Positions 1 through 7,571 of a stretch of DNA of 38,261 bases are shown here, one piece after another. The stretch's first letter is position 1. Each line of letters starts with the position of its first letter. Origin of the DNA: an uncultured Acidobacteriota bacterium. GTDB taxonomy: Bacteria > Acidobacteriota > Terriglobia > Bryobacterales > Bryobacteraceae. The translations under genes were made by a program, and so were the position numbers. The stretch lies in assembly GCA_902825945.1 (NCBI GenBank), contig CADECY010000091.1:1-38261 (forward strand), written 5' to 3'. The notes beneath the pieces are model-generated. The model had not been told where the DNA came from and made no database searches. It saw only the letters and a list, made by a program, of their open reading frames with translations.

Positions 1-1039
1 CCGGCACGACGTAGGAGAAATTCTTCTCCTGCTTCCAGAGGATCTCGGCGCTGTTCTTGCCGAGCTTCAGCGCCACCAGCGCGTTCAGCCCGAGCGTCTT
101 CTTGGCGAACACGTCCCACTCGTCCGCGGTGACGATTCCATCGCGGTTGCCCACGCTTCTTCCGAGCCGGTGCATGATCGGATCTTCACCGTACTCATCC
201 GGCGTCAGGATTCCATCCTTGTTCTTGTCCATCCGCTCGAGCCGCGCCGAAAAGGGCGGTGGCGCGTCGCCGCCATAGCCGAAAACGTAGGCGACATCAT
301 CCACCACTACCGGACTCCCCACCACGGTCGTCGCGATCGGGCCTTGCGTCGCCAGCCGCTTCCCACTGGCGGCGTCGTGAATGCCGAACTGCCCGCGGGC
401 CGCCGTCAACACGCGGCCCTCATAGACGGCCGGCGTTCCCCATCCCTCGGCTTCCACTCGCTCCACCTTCCACTTCATCTCGCCGGACTTCGGATCGAAC
501 GCCGACATAAATGAGCCTTCCCATTGATCGGCGAGAAGCACGATCTTGTTGCCGGCGAGAATCGGCGACGAGCCGAGCCCCATCAGGTTTGCGAAGGGGC
601 CCAGCGGACTCTTCCAAAGCGGCTTGCCGGACGAGGAAAACCCGGCCATGCCGAAGTCCTTGAAGAACACGTAGACGTTGTCGCCATCGGTCACCGGCGT
701 GATCGCCGCTTCGTGGTTCAGCTTGTTCGCCACTTCCTTGTGTGGCTGTTCGATTTGGCGCTCCCACACGAGCTTTCCCGTGGCGCGGTCGAAGCATTGC
801 GTGTAGAGCTTGCCGCCTTCGGCCGCCGTGAGAAACACATGCTTCTCCGTGAGCACCGGTGACGATTTTCCGGCGCGAACCGGAGTCCGCCACAGCATGT
901 TCTTGCCGTTGCCGAACTCCACCGGATATCCGGCCGCGTTGCTGATGCCGGAACCGTTCGGTCCGCGGAATCGAGTCCACTCTTCGGCGAAACAAAGCGC
1001 CGCGCTGAAGGCGGCCATCAAGGACAGGAACCGGACCAT
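1..1039 (-). CDS. PQQ-like beta-propeller (quinoprotein/BamB-like) protein with EF-hand-like insert, partial at window edge
   Basis: The gene reads leftward from the ATG at 1039 and runs off the window, giving about 346 codons. The N-terminus MVRFLSLMAAFSAALCFAEE is a signal peptide, so the product is exported. After it come RFRGPNGSG and then blades with the PQQ-like pattern (GKLYTQCFDRATGKLVWER, AFDPKSGEMKWKVE). This is typical of the secreted PQQ-binding-like repeat proteins abundant in Acidobacteria and Planctomycetes. Around residues 270-310 there is an EF-hand-like calcium loop (DKNKDGILTPDEY) and a degenerate second one (VGNRDGIVTADEW), so calcium binding is possible. Substrate is unknown. 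No catalytic residue is assigned, and the role could be structural. It is divergent from phoD, with only 33 bp between start codons. Family call is good; function is inferred only broadly. Confidence 0.85.
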   Translation of the reverse strand, partial: MVRFLSLMAAFSAALCFAEEWTRFRGPNGSGISNAAGYPVEFGNGKNMLWRTPVRAGKSSPVLTEKHVFLTAAEGGKLYTQCFDRATGKLVWERQIEQPHKEVANKLNHEAAITPVTDGDNVYVFFKDFGMAGFSSSGKPLWKSPLGPFANLMGLGSSPILAGNKIVLLADQWEGSFMSAFDPKSGEMKWKVERVEAEGWGTPAVYEGRVLTAARGQFGIHDAASGKRLATQGPIATTVVGSPVVVDDVAYVFGYGGDAPPPFSARLERMDKNKDGILTPDEYGEDPIMHRLGRSVGNRDGIVTADEWDVFAKKTLGLNALVALKLGKNSAEILWKQEKNFSYVVP

Positions 1040-1046
1040 GGGATTG

Positions 1047-1066
1047 ATTATGGCATGAGCGATAAT
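1047..1066. promoter_or_regulatory. Back-to-back -10 boxes for the divergent quinoprotein/phoD pair
   Basis: On the plus strand GATAAT (1061-1066) ends 6 nt before the ATG at 1073. On the minus strand CATAAT (1047-1052) ends 7 nt before the ATG at 1039. Both would give leaderless mRNAs. No clear -35 box is visible. Confidence 0.45.
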
Positions 1067-1072
1067 CGACGG

Positions 1073-2599
1073 ATGATCACCCGTCGCGAGATCATCCGTT
1101 CGGGCTCCTGGTTGGGCCTCACTTATCCTTGGGCACGCTCGAGTTTTCTGGCTGCCGCGCCTTCGTTCACCGCGAATCCGTTTGCGTGCGGCATTGCATC
1201 CGGCGATCCGCTGCCGGATGGCGTCGTGCTCTGGACGCGGCTGATGGGCGAGCCGTCACGGGAGTCCGCATGGGCCCGGGAGAATATCGAAGTGCGTTGG
1301 GAAGTCGCGGAAGACGAGGCGATGAAGAAGGTGGTGAAGCGCGGCAGAGTCATCGCCGCGCCCGAGCAGGCTCACTCCGTCCACGCCGATGTTCGCGGAC
1401 TTCGGCCGGGACGCTGGTATTGGTATCGCTTCAAAGCGGGATCGGAGACCAGCGCGGTGGGACGTACGAGAACCGCGCCATCGGGCGCCAACGATCGCCT
1501 GCGATTCGCGTTCGCCTCCTGCCAGCACTTCGAGTCCGGCTACTACACCGCCTACCAGCACATGGTCAAAGAGGATCTCGACCTCGTCGTCCATCTCGGC
1601 GATTACATCTACGAGGGCGGGCCGCGCCCGGGCGGAGTCCGGCAGCACGTCGGCGCGGAGATCGTCTCACTCTCCGACTATCGTAATCGCTACGCGCTGT
1701 ACCGCTCCGATGCCGATCTGCGCGAGGCGCACCGGCTGTTCCCGTTCGCCGTGACCTGGGACGATCACGAGGTCGACAACAACTACGCGGGCGACATTCC
1801 GGAAGACAAGCAGACGCGCACCGCGTTTCTCGAACGGCGCGCCAACGCCTATCAGGCCTACTACGAGGCGATGCCGCTGAGGCGCACCTCGATGCCCCAG
1901 GGATCGAAGATGCAGTTGTACCGGCGGCTCGGTTTCGGTTCACTCGCCGAGTTCTTCGTGCTCGACACGCGCCAGTATCGCAGCGATCAGCCGTGCGGCG
2001 ATGGCGATAAGCCGCCCTGCGCGGAGATGACGAAGGAGCCGCAGACCATGTTCGGTGACGCGCAGGAGAATTGGCTCACCGCCGGACTGGCGGGCTCGCG
2101 CGCCAAATGGAACATCCTCGCCAACCAGGTGATGATGGCCAAGATCGATCGCGATGGCACAGCGGGCGAGCGTTATCCGATGGATCAATGGAGCGGGTAT
2201 GAAACGGCGCGGGTCCGCTTCATGCGATTCCTCGCGGAGAAGAAGCCGTCGAATCCGGTGGTGATCACGGGCGACGTGCACTCGAACTGGGTGTGCGATC
2301 TGAAGGAGAAGTTCCGCGACGCCGGTTCGCCGGTGGTGGCCAGCGAATTCACGGGGACTTCGATCTCCTCCGGCGGCAACGGGGTGCCTGTGCCCGAACG
2401 GACAGCCGCTTACCTCGGCGACAATCCGCAGATCAAGTTCTTCAACGCGCAGCGCGGATACGTGAGTTGCGAGGTGACGCGGGAGCGTTTCCGGGCGGAC
2501 TATCGCATCGTGGAAACGGTGACCGAGAAGCAGTCGCCGATATCGACGAAGGCATCCTACGTGATCGAGGACGGTGTCCGGGGAGTCAAGAAAGCATGA
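1073..2599 (+). CDS. phoD: PhoD-family alkaline phosphatase/phosphodiesterase, Tat-exported
   Basis: A 508-aa member of the PhoD family of Ca/Fe-dependent phosphoesterases that release phosphate from organic esters outside the cytoplasm. The N-terminus MITRREIIRSG carries a twin-arginine motif. A PhoD_N fibronectin-like part (CGIASGDPLPDGVVLWTRL, about residues 40-130) precedes the catalytic domain. Metal-site motifs are visible: FASCQHFE near 147, HLGDYIYEGG near 175, WDDHEVDNNY near 229, and ITGDVHSNW near 400. An upstream in-frame ATG exists at 1055. I prefer 1073 because it puts the RR pair near the N-terminus and lies 6 nt after a GATAAT box. The stop overlaps the sulfatase start by 4 nt (ATGA), so the two are translationally coupled. 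Confidence 0.92.
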   Translation: MITRREIIRSGSWLGLTYPWARSSFLAAAPSFTANPFACGIASGDPLPDGVVLWTRLMGEPSRESAWARENIEVRWEVAEDEAMKKVVKRGRVIAAPEQAHSVHADVRGLRPGRWYWYRFKAGSETSAVGRTRTAPSGANDRLRFAFASCQHFESGYYTAYQHMVKEDLDLVVHLGDYIYEGGPRPGGVRQHVGAEIVSLSDYRNRYALYRSDADLREAHRLFPFAVTWDDHEVDNNYAGDIPEDKQTRTAFLERRANAYQAYYEAMPLRRTSMPQGSKMQLYRRLGFGSLAEFFVLDTRQYRSDQPCGDGDKPPCAEMTKEPQTMFGDAQENWLTAGLAGSRAKWNILANQVMMAKIDRDGTAGERYPMDQWSGYETARVRFMRFLAEKKPSNPVVITGDVHSNWVCDLKEKFRDAGSPVVASEFTGTSISSGGNGVPVPERTAAYLGDNPQIKFFNAQRGYVSCEVTRERFRADYRIVETVTEKQSPISTKASYVIEDGVRGVKKA

Positions 2600-4062
2600 A
2601 CCGGCGGCAGTTCCTGGGAACGGCGGCGGCCGCGCCCGCCGTGCTCGCGCAACAGAATCGAAAGCGCAACATCGTCTTCGTGCTCTGCGACGATCACCGC
2701 TTCGACTTCATCGGCGCGATGGGACATCCCTGGCTGAAGGGCCACACACCGAACCTCGACCGGCTGCTCGGCGGCGGAATCCACTTTCAGAACGCGTTCG
2801 TCACTTCGTCGCTCTGCTCACCCAGCCGGGCGTCGATCCTGACCAGCTTGTACATGCACAAGCACAAGGTCTACGACAATTTCTCTCCGTTTCCAAAGGA
2901 CCTCGACACCTTCCCGCAACTGCTGAAGAAGGGCGGCTATCGCACCGGGTTCATCGGCAAGTGGCACATGGGCGGCGATAGCGATGCTCCGCAGCCGGGC
3001 TTCGATCACTGGGTGAGCTTCCGCGGACAGGGCGACTATCAGAATCCGCGGATCAACAAAAACGGCACCAGCAATCAGGTGAACGGCTACATGACCGACA
3101 TCCTGACCGGCGAGGCAAGCCGCTTCATTCGCGACAACGCATCGCAGCCGTTTTGTTTGTACCTCTCGCACAAGGCGATTCACTATCCGTTCCAGCCGCA
3201 TCCGCGCCACGCCAACCTGTTCCAGGGAATGAAGGCGCCCAAGCCCGCGTCGATGCTTTACAAGCCGGAGTACTACGATCAGGTTCCGAAGTGGGTCCAC
3301 GACCGCCGCTTCACTCGCCACGGCGTGGATGGACTGTTCGGCCATACCTCGACCTTCGATGACGCCTATCGCGGATACTGCCAGGCACTGATGCCCGTCG
3401 ACGAATCGCTGGGCGAGGTGATGAACACGCTCGAAGAGCGGCGGCTGTTGAACGACACGCTCATCGTCTACATGGGCGACAACGGATACATGTGGGGCGA
3501 GCACGGATTGGTCGATAAGCGCGCGATGTATGAGCCGTCGATGCGCGTGCCGATGATCGCGCATTGCCCGGACCTCAGTGGGCAGCGTGCGGTGACCGAT
3601 TTCGCGCTGAACCTCGACATGGCGCCGACGTTCCTCGAAGCCGCCGGACTGCCCGTTCCGGGCCATATGCACGGGCGGTCTCTGATGCCACTGATCGGCA
3701 ATCGCAGGCCCGCGGACTGGCGCACCGATTTCATCTACGAATACGAGTGGGAACAGGATTATCCCTACACGCCCACGATGACCGGACTGCGCACGCAGAC
3801 GCACAGCTTCACCTACTACCACGGCACCTGGGACATCCACGAACTCTACGATCTCGAGAAGGATCCGGACCAGATGAAGAATCTGATCGCCGACATGCGG
3901 ATTCGCGGCTATCAGCGCGGAAGGCTGTGGATGAATCTGACGGACGAACGAAAGCCTCTCGTCGACCGGATTCAGACCCGTTTGCAGCAACTGCTGGTCG
4001 AGACGGGCGGAGAGCCGAGGCGATCGGGCAAGGGCAGCGAAGGCGACAAGTACGCGCTATAG
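2596..4062 (+). CDS. Sulfatase (type I, formylglycine-dependent), Tat/secreted
   Basis: A 488-aa alkaline-phosphatase-superfamily sulfatase that hydrolyses sulfate esters, probably on polysaccharides. The N-terminus MNRRQFLGTAAAAPAVLAQ is a Tat-like signal. IVFVLCDDHR (about 26-35) supplies metal-binding aspartates. The signature CSPSRASILT starts at Cys74, the residue converted to formylglycine. GKWHMGG (near 121) and DNGYMWGEHG (near 294) are further conserved active-site motifs. The start at 2596 overlaps the phoD stop. An open frame extends upstream but lies inside phoD and has no homology-like content. Co-transcription with phoD suggests joint scavenging of phosphate and sulfate esters. 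The substrate cannot be told from sequence. A maturation enzyme (FGE or anSME) is not in this window. Confidence 0.93.
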   Translation: MNRRQFLGTAAAAPAVLAQQNRKRNIVFVLCDDHRFDFIGAMGHPWLKGHTPNLDRLLGGGIHFQNAFVTSSLCSPSRASILTSLYMHKHKVYDNFSPFPKDLDTFPQLLKKGGYRTGFIGKWHMGGDSDAPQPGFDHWVSFRGQGDYQNPRINKNGTSNQVNGYMTDILTGEASRFIRDNASQPFCLYLSHKAIHYPFQPHPRHANLFQGMKAPKPASMLYKPEYYDQVPKWVHDRRFTRHGVDGLFGHTSTFDDAYRGYCQALMPVDESLGEVMNTLEERRLLNDTLIVYMGDNGYMWGEHGLVDKRAMYEPSMRVPMIAHCPDLSGQRAVTDFALNLDMAPTFLEAAGLPVPGHMHGRSLMPLIGNRRPADWRTDFIYEYEWEQDYPYTPTMTGLRTQTHSFTYYHGTWDIHELYDLEKDPDQMKNLIADMRIRGYQRGRLWMNLTDERKPLVDRIQTRLQQLLVETGGEPRRSGKGSEGDKYAL

Positions 4063-4069
4063 GCGCGCT

Positions 4070-5269
4070 TCACTTCCGCAAGCGGATCTCGACGGTGGCG
4101 CCTCGCGAGGCTTTGACCGTTACGCTTCCATTCTCCGGCTCGCTCCCTGCGACCGCGACTGAGCGGACCGAAATCGTGTATTCTTCACCGTCGAGAACGC
4201 GCAATTCTTCCGCCGGATCCAAGGGCTTCAACGTGTACTCACCCGCGCGAGCCACCTCGACAATCGCATGCGTGGGGGGCCGTCCGTTGGAGCCAGTCAC
4301 CTTCAGCACGATGCCGGCAAACCGGGGTGAATCGGTCACCAGGTCGATTCCTTCCGCGCCGTTGCCCGTCACCGCGAAAGGCGGTGAGACCACTGCCTCG
4401 GGCGTCCACTTCGGATCCTCACCGGTTTCGCCGCCGGCCTCCACGACATAGGTGCCGTTCTCGACGCGCCGGAACTCATAAGTGCCGTCTGCGACGGTCC
4501 AAGTAGATCTTACAAGCAGGTCCGGCGGGCGGTCACCATCGCGCGGGAGAAGGTTGACCATCACATCCTCCGCGGGCTTTCCCGCCGGAGTCCGAATCGT
4601 ACCCCGAATCGACTGGTTCGCATGCATCGTCACCGGAATCGCCACACAACCGCGTGCCTCCACGCGGAACGAGCGGAGGTCGATCTCGCGGATCGATCCT
4701 AAGGCGACAGAAGGTACCAGCCCGGCTGACTGGATATCCAGCCGATACGTACCAGGGGTCAAGCCGCTGAACTCGAACGACCCATCGCGGGAGGTCCGGA
4801 TGGCACGATCCTCCGGACCCGTCAATCGGACCTCGGCATCGCTGATCCCGTTGTCATCGGCACCGGCACCGAATCGCCGCACCGTTCCCATGACGAGATT
4901 CGGTCCGGCGAGGAAGGAGTCCACGAGGCGGTCCAACGTCCCGCACGATCGGATCGGGCGTGATCCGGAACAGACATCGGTGCCAACGGATCCATCGCTC
5001 CCACGAGTGCCGAAGATCAACCACCGCTCACCCGGGCGCAGATTCAGGCCGCAGCTCGAATCGGTCGCCGAACGAACCTCTACATCGCGCACACCCCGTG
5101 CGAGCCCTCGAATCGCCTTCTCCACCCGGACCAAGCCCGAGCCATCGAGCACCGTGCCAACGATCGCAACGTCCCGTTTGGCCAACAGGTCGCACGTCTC
5201 TGGTGCCCTCGAGCACGTGCACGCCGAGACAATCGCCGGTACCAGCATCAACGCCAGAGTTCGAAGCAT
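4070..5269 (-). CDS. Secreted protein with TIMP/netrin-like N-terminus and carboxypeptidase-regulatory-like domains
   Basis: A 399-aa exported protein. The start at ATG 5269 gives MLRTLALMLVPAIVSA followed directly by CTC. An upstream in-frame ATG at 5296 only adds residues before the signal peptide. The mature part begins with a Cys-x-Cys pair, then a strand-rich stretch with DVAIVGTVLDG and SSCGLNLRPGERWLIFG, and further cysteines (CSGSRPIRSC). This is the layout of the NTR/TIMP-like domain, in which an N-terminal CxC is central. VSAC also fits a lipobox, so it may instead be a lipoprotein. About residues 150-205 and 215-285 hold two carboxypeptidase-regulatory-like folds (DGSFEFSGLTPGTYRLDI and GTYEFRRVENGTYVVEAG). 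It lies 37 bp downstream of the PQQ dehydrogenase and may be co-transcribed. Function unknown. Confidence 0.75.
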   Translation of the reverse strand: MLRTLALMLVPAIVSACTCSRAPETCDLLAKRDVAIVGTVLDGSGLVRVEKAIRGLARGVRDVEVRSATDSSCGLNLRPGERWLIFGTRGSDGSVGTDVCSGSRPIRSCGTLDRLVDSFLAGPNLVMGTVRRFGAGADDNGISDAEVRLTGPEDRAIRTSRDGSFEFSGLTPGTYRLDIQSAGLVPSVALGSIREIDLRSFRVEARGCVAIPVTMHANQSIRGTIRTPAGKPAEDVMVNLLPRDGDRPPDLLVRSTWTVADGTYEFRRVENGTYVVEAGGETGEDPKWTPEAVVSPPFAVTGNGAEGIDLVTDSPRFAGIVLKVTGSNGRPPTHAIVEVARAGEYTLKPLDPAEELRVLDGEEYTISVRSVAVAGSEPENGSVTVKASRGATVEIRLRK

Positions 5270-5306
5270 GCATGGTTGGACACCGGCGGGCCGCAACAGG
5301 TTCCGT

Positions 5307-7436
5307 CTACTTCTCCGGCAGCGCGAACGCCACGTAGGTCCCGCCCGACGGACGCCCCGATTTCCCGCCGCCGCAGGCGATCACCACGAACTGCCGCCCG
5401 TTCACCTCGTAGACGTCCGGGGTCGCGTTGCCGGCCGCCGGAAGCGCCGCCTCCCACAATAGCTTTCCCGTCTTCTTGTCGAAGACGTGAAACTTGTTGT
5501 CGTGGTTGGTGGCCCCGATGAAGATCAGGCCGCCCGCCGTAACCACCGGGCCGCCGTAGTTCTCCGACCCGGTGTTCCGGATTCCCTTCGCCACCAGTTC
5601 GGGGAACTCTCCAAACGGAACCTTCCAGGCGATGGCGCCCTTGTCGAGGTCGATGGCGTTGAGCGTCCCCCACGGCGGCGCCACCGCCGGGTAGCCATCC
5701 GGGTCGAGGAACTTGTTGTAGCCGTCGGAGGCGTACTTCGTGTAATAAGGGCTGGGACCGCCGCTCGCCGTCGCCGTGCCCGCGTCGCCCGTCGCCACGT
5801 AGCGGGCAATGGCGGAGACGGCGGGGCGCGGGAGTTGCGGATAGGCGGGCATCCGGCCGAGCCCGGCGCGGATGAGTCCCCCGATTTCGCCTTCGGTAAA
5901 CCGCTTGCCGATATCGGCGAGCGAAGGAAACTCGGGCGGCGACCCCTTCAGGTCCTCACGATGGCAGCTCGCGCAGTGGGCGGCATAGAGTTCCTTGCCA
6001 TTGGCGGCCTGAGCTGGCGCGGGCCGGGGGATGATCTTCAGAATCCAGGCCATCTCGTTCGAATTGACATAGAGGAATCCGGTCTCGGGGTCGAACGCCG
6101 CACCGCCCCACTCGCCGCCGCCGTCATATCCCGGAAACACGACCGAACCCTGGAAGCTCGGCGGAGCGAACTGTCCGGTGCTGATCACTTTGCGGAAGCG
6201 CTCCACGACGGCCCGATTCGCCTCAGGCGTCCGCTGGGTCAGCATGTCTTCGGTGAGAACCTGGCGGGCGAACGCGGGCGGCTTCGTGGGAATCGGCTGC
6301 CGGGTGGAGAGCTTCTCGCCTTCCACCTCGGACTGTGGAACGGCCCGCTCCTCCACTGGATGGAGAGGCTTGCCCGTGTCGCGATCCCAGAGCCAGACGT
6401 GACCGGACTTGGCGATCTGCGCGACGGCGTCCACCAGCTTTCCGCCCTGGCGAACCGTCACCAGCGACGGCGGCGACGGAAAGTCGCGATCCCAGACGTC
6501 GTGGCGGATCACCTGATAATGCCAGACCCGCTCGCCCGTCTCGGCTTTCAGCGCGAGCATGCAGTTGGCGAAGAGGTTGTCGCCGTGGCGGTTGGCGCCA
6601 TAGAAGTCGTACGACGCCGATCCGGTGGGGATGAAGACCATGCCGCGCTTCTCGTCGAGAGCCATGCCCGCCCAGTTGTTGGCCCCGCCGGTGTACTTCC
6701 ACGCCTCCGGCGGCCAGGTGTCGAAGCCGAAATCGCCCGGCCTAGGAATCGTCCGGAACGTCCAGCGGATCTTGCCGGTCCGGACATCGAAGGCGCGGAT
6801 GTCGCCGGGAGCCGAAGGCAGGTCCTCGCTCACCAGGCTCCCGAGCACGAGCAGATCCTTATATATGATGCCGGGTGTGGTGGCGATGACGTTGAGCTGC
6901 TTCGGATCGCGGCCCAGGCCCTCGCGGATGTCGGTGGTTCCGCCGTCGCCGAAGGTGGGGTCGAGCTTCCCGGTCCGGGCGTCGATCGAGTGGAGCAGGT
7001 GCCGCCAGGTCAGGAAGAGCCGCTCTTGCTGGCCGTCGGTCCAGTAGGCGACCCCCCGGTTCTTCCGGCGACCGGGGACCTTGGCCTGGACGTTCGGGTC
7101 GAAACTCCATTTCAGCTTCCCGGTCACTGCGTCGAGCGCGATCAGCCGGAGCGTGGGGGTGGTGGCGTAGAGTGTCCCGTTGACGATGATCGGGTTGCAC
7201 TGCATCTCGGTGCCGGGGGAAGCGTCGCCGGTGTCGAAACTCCAGGCCTGCTGGAGCTTGGCCGCGTTGGACCGGTTGATCTGGGTCAAGGAGGAGTACC
7301 GGATGCCGTCCGGGCCACCGCCGTAGATCTTCCAAGAGGTGTATCCGGAATCTGGAATCCGTCGCTTTTGAGCCTCCGCCAGCGGAGCGAACGCGAGCAG
7401 ACCGGCGGCGAGGCTCGCTAATGTAGTGCGGATCAT
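5307..7436 (-). CDS. PQQ-dependent dehydrogenase with embedded cytochrome c domain
   Basis: A 709-aa quinoprotein of the alcohol/glucose dehydrogenase type, expected to oxidise a sugar or alcohol in the periplasm and pass electrons to haem c. MIRTTLASLAAGLLAFAPLAEAQ is a signal peptide. The propeller begins at YTSWKIYGGGPDGIRYSSL and shows repeated W-docking motifs (LQQAWSFDTGDASPGTEMQ, ALDAVTGKLKWSFDP, AFDVRTGKIRWTFRT). A c-type haem motif CASCH sits near residues 486-490, inserted before the last blades (KLLWEAALPAAGNATPDVYE). This matches membrane or periplasmic quinoproteins with a cytochrome insert, common in Solibacter. The ATG at 7436 is preceded by TATAAT at a 6-nt distance. Substrate is not identifiable. 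Confidence 0.9.
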   Translation of the reverse strand: MIRTTLASLAAGLLAFAPLAEAQKRRIPDSGYTSWKIYGGGPDGIRYSSLTQINRSNAAKLQQAWSFDTGDASPGTEMQCNPIIVNGTLYATTPTLRLIALDAVTGKLKWSFDPNVQAKVPGRRKNRGVAYWTDGQQERLFLTWRHLLHSIDARTGKLDPTFGDGGTTDIREGLGRDPKQLNVIATTPGIIYKDLLVLGSLVSEDLPSAPGDIRAFDVRTGKIRWTFRTIPRPGDFGFDTWPPEAWKYTGGANNWAGMALDEKRGMVFIPTGSASYDFYGANRHGDNLFANCMLALKAETGERVWHYQVIRHDVWDRDFPSPPSLVTVRQGGKLVDAVAQIAKSGHVWLWDRDTGKPLHPVEERAVPQSEVEGEKLSTRQPIPTKPPAFARQVLTEDMLTQRTPEANRAVVERFRKVISTGQFAPPSFQGSVVFPGYDGGGEWGGAAFDPETGFLYVNSNEMAWILKIIPRPAPAQAANGKELYAAHCASCHREDLKGSPPEFPSLADIGKRFTEGEIGGLIRAGLGRMPAYPQLPRPAVSAIARYVATGDAGTATASGGPSPYYTKYASDGYNKFLDPDGYPAVAPPWGTLNAIDLDKGAIAWKVPFGEFPELVAKGIRNTGSENYGGPVVTAGGLIFIGATNHDNKFHVFDKKTGKLLWEAALPAAGNATPDVYEVNGRQFVVIACGGGKSGRPSGGTYVAFALPEK

Positions 7437-7442
7437 TGACCG

Positions 7443-7448
7443 ATTATA
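7443..7448 (-). promoter_or_regulatory. -10 box of the PQQ dehydrogenase gene
   Basis: Perfect TATAAT on the minus strand, 6 nt before the ATG at 7436, so the transcript should start at or next to the start codon. No good -35 box is seen. Confidence 0.5.
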
Positions 7449-7494
7449 AGACCTGACCGGTACCTGCGTACTCGGGAACGGGCCGGCACCCCGC

Positions 7495-7524
7495 TTGACG
7501 CCGCCCCACGGACTCGGCTATGGT
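7495..7524 (+). promoter_or_regulatory. Candidate sigma70-type promoter for the mltD-like gene
   Basis: TTGACG (7495-7500), an 18-nt spacer, then TATGGT (7519-7524). This would give a leader of about 40 nt before the ATG at 7572, unlike the leaderless neighbour on the other strand. Confidence 0.4.
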
Positions 7525-7571
7525 TTAAGGATTCCGAAGCGTAGTCTAGAAGTCACCGGATTGGAAAACGG

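Noticed and set aside
420..995. 191-aa open frame on the minus strand
   Set aside because: It is in a different frame from the quinoprotein reading from 1039 and has Arg-rich shadow composition; the quinoprotein frame has a signal peptide and propeller motifs.
2818..3990. 390-aa minus-strand open frame opposite the sulfatase
   Set aside because: Composition is typical of an antisense shadow and the plus strand is clearly a sulfatase.
5487..7421. 644-aa plus-strand open frame opposite the PQQ dehydrogenase
   Set aside because: It is an antisense shadow in high-GC DNA; the opposite strand encodes a complete quinoprotein with signal peptide and haem motif.
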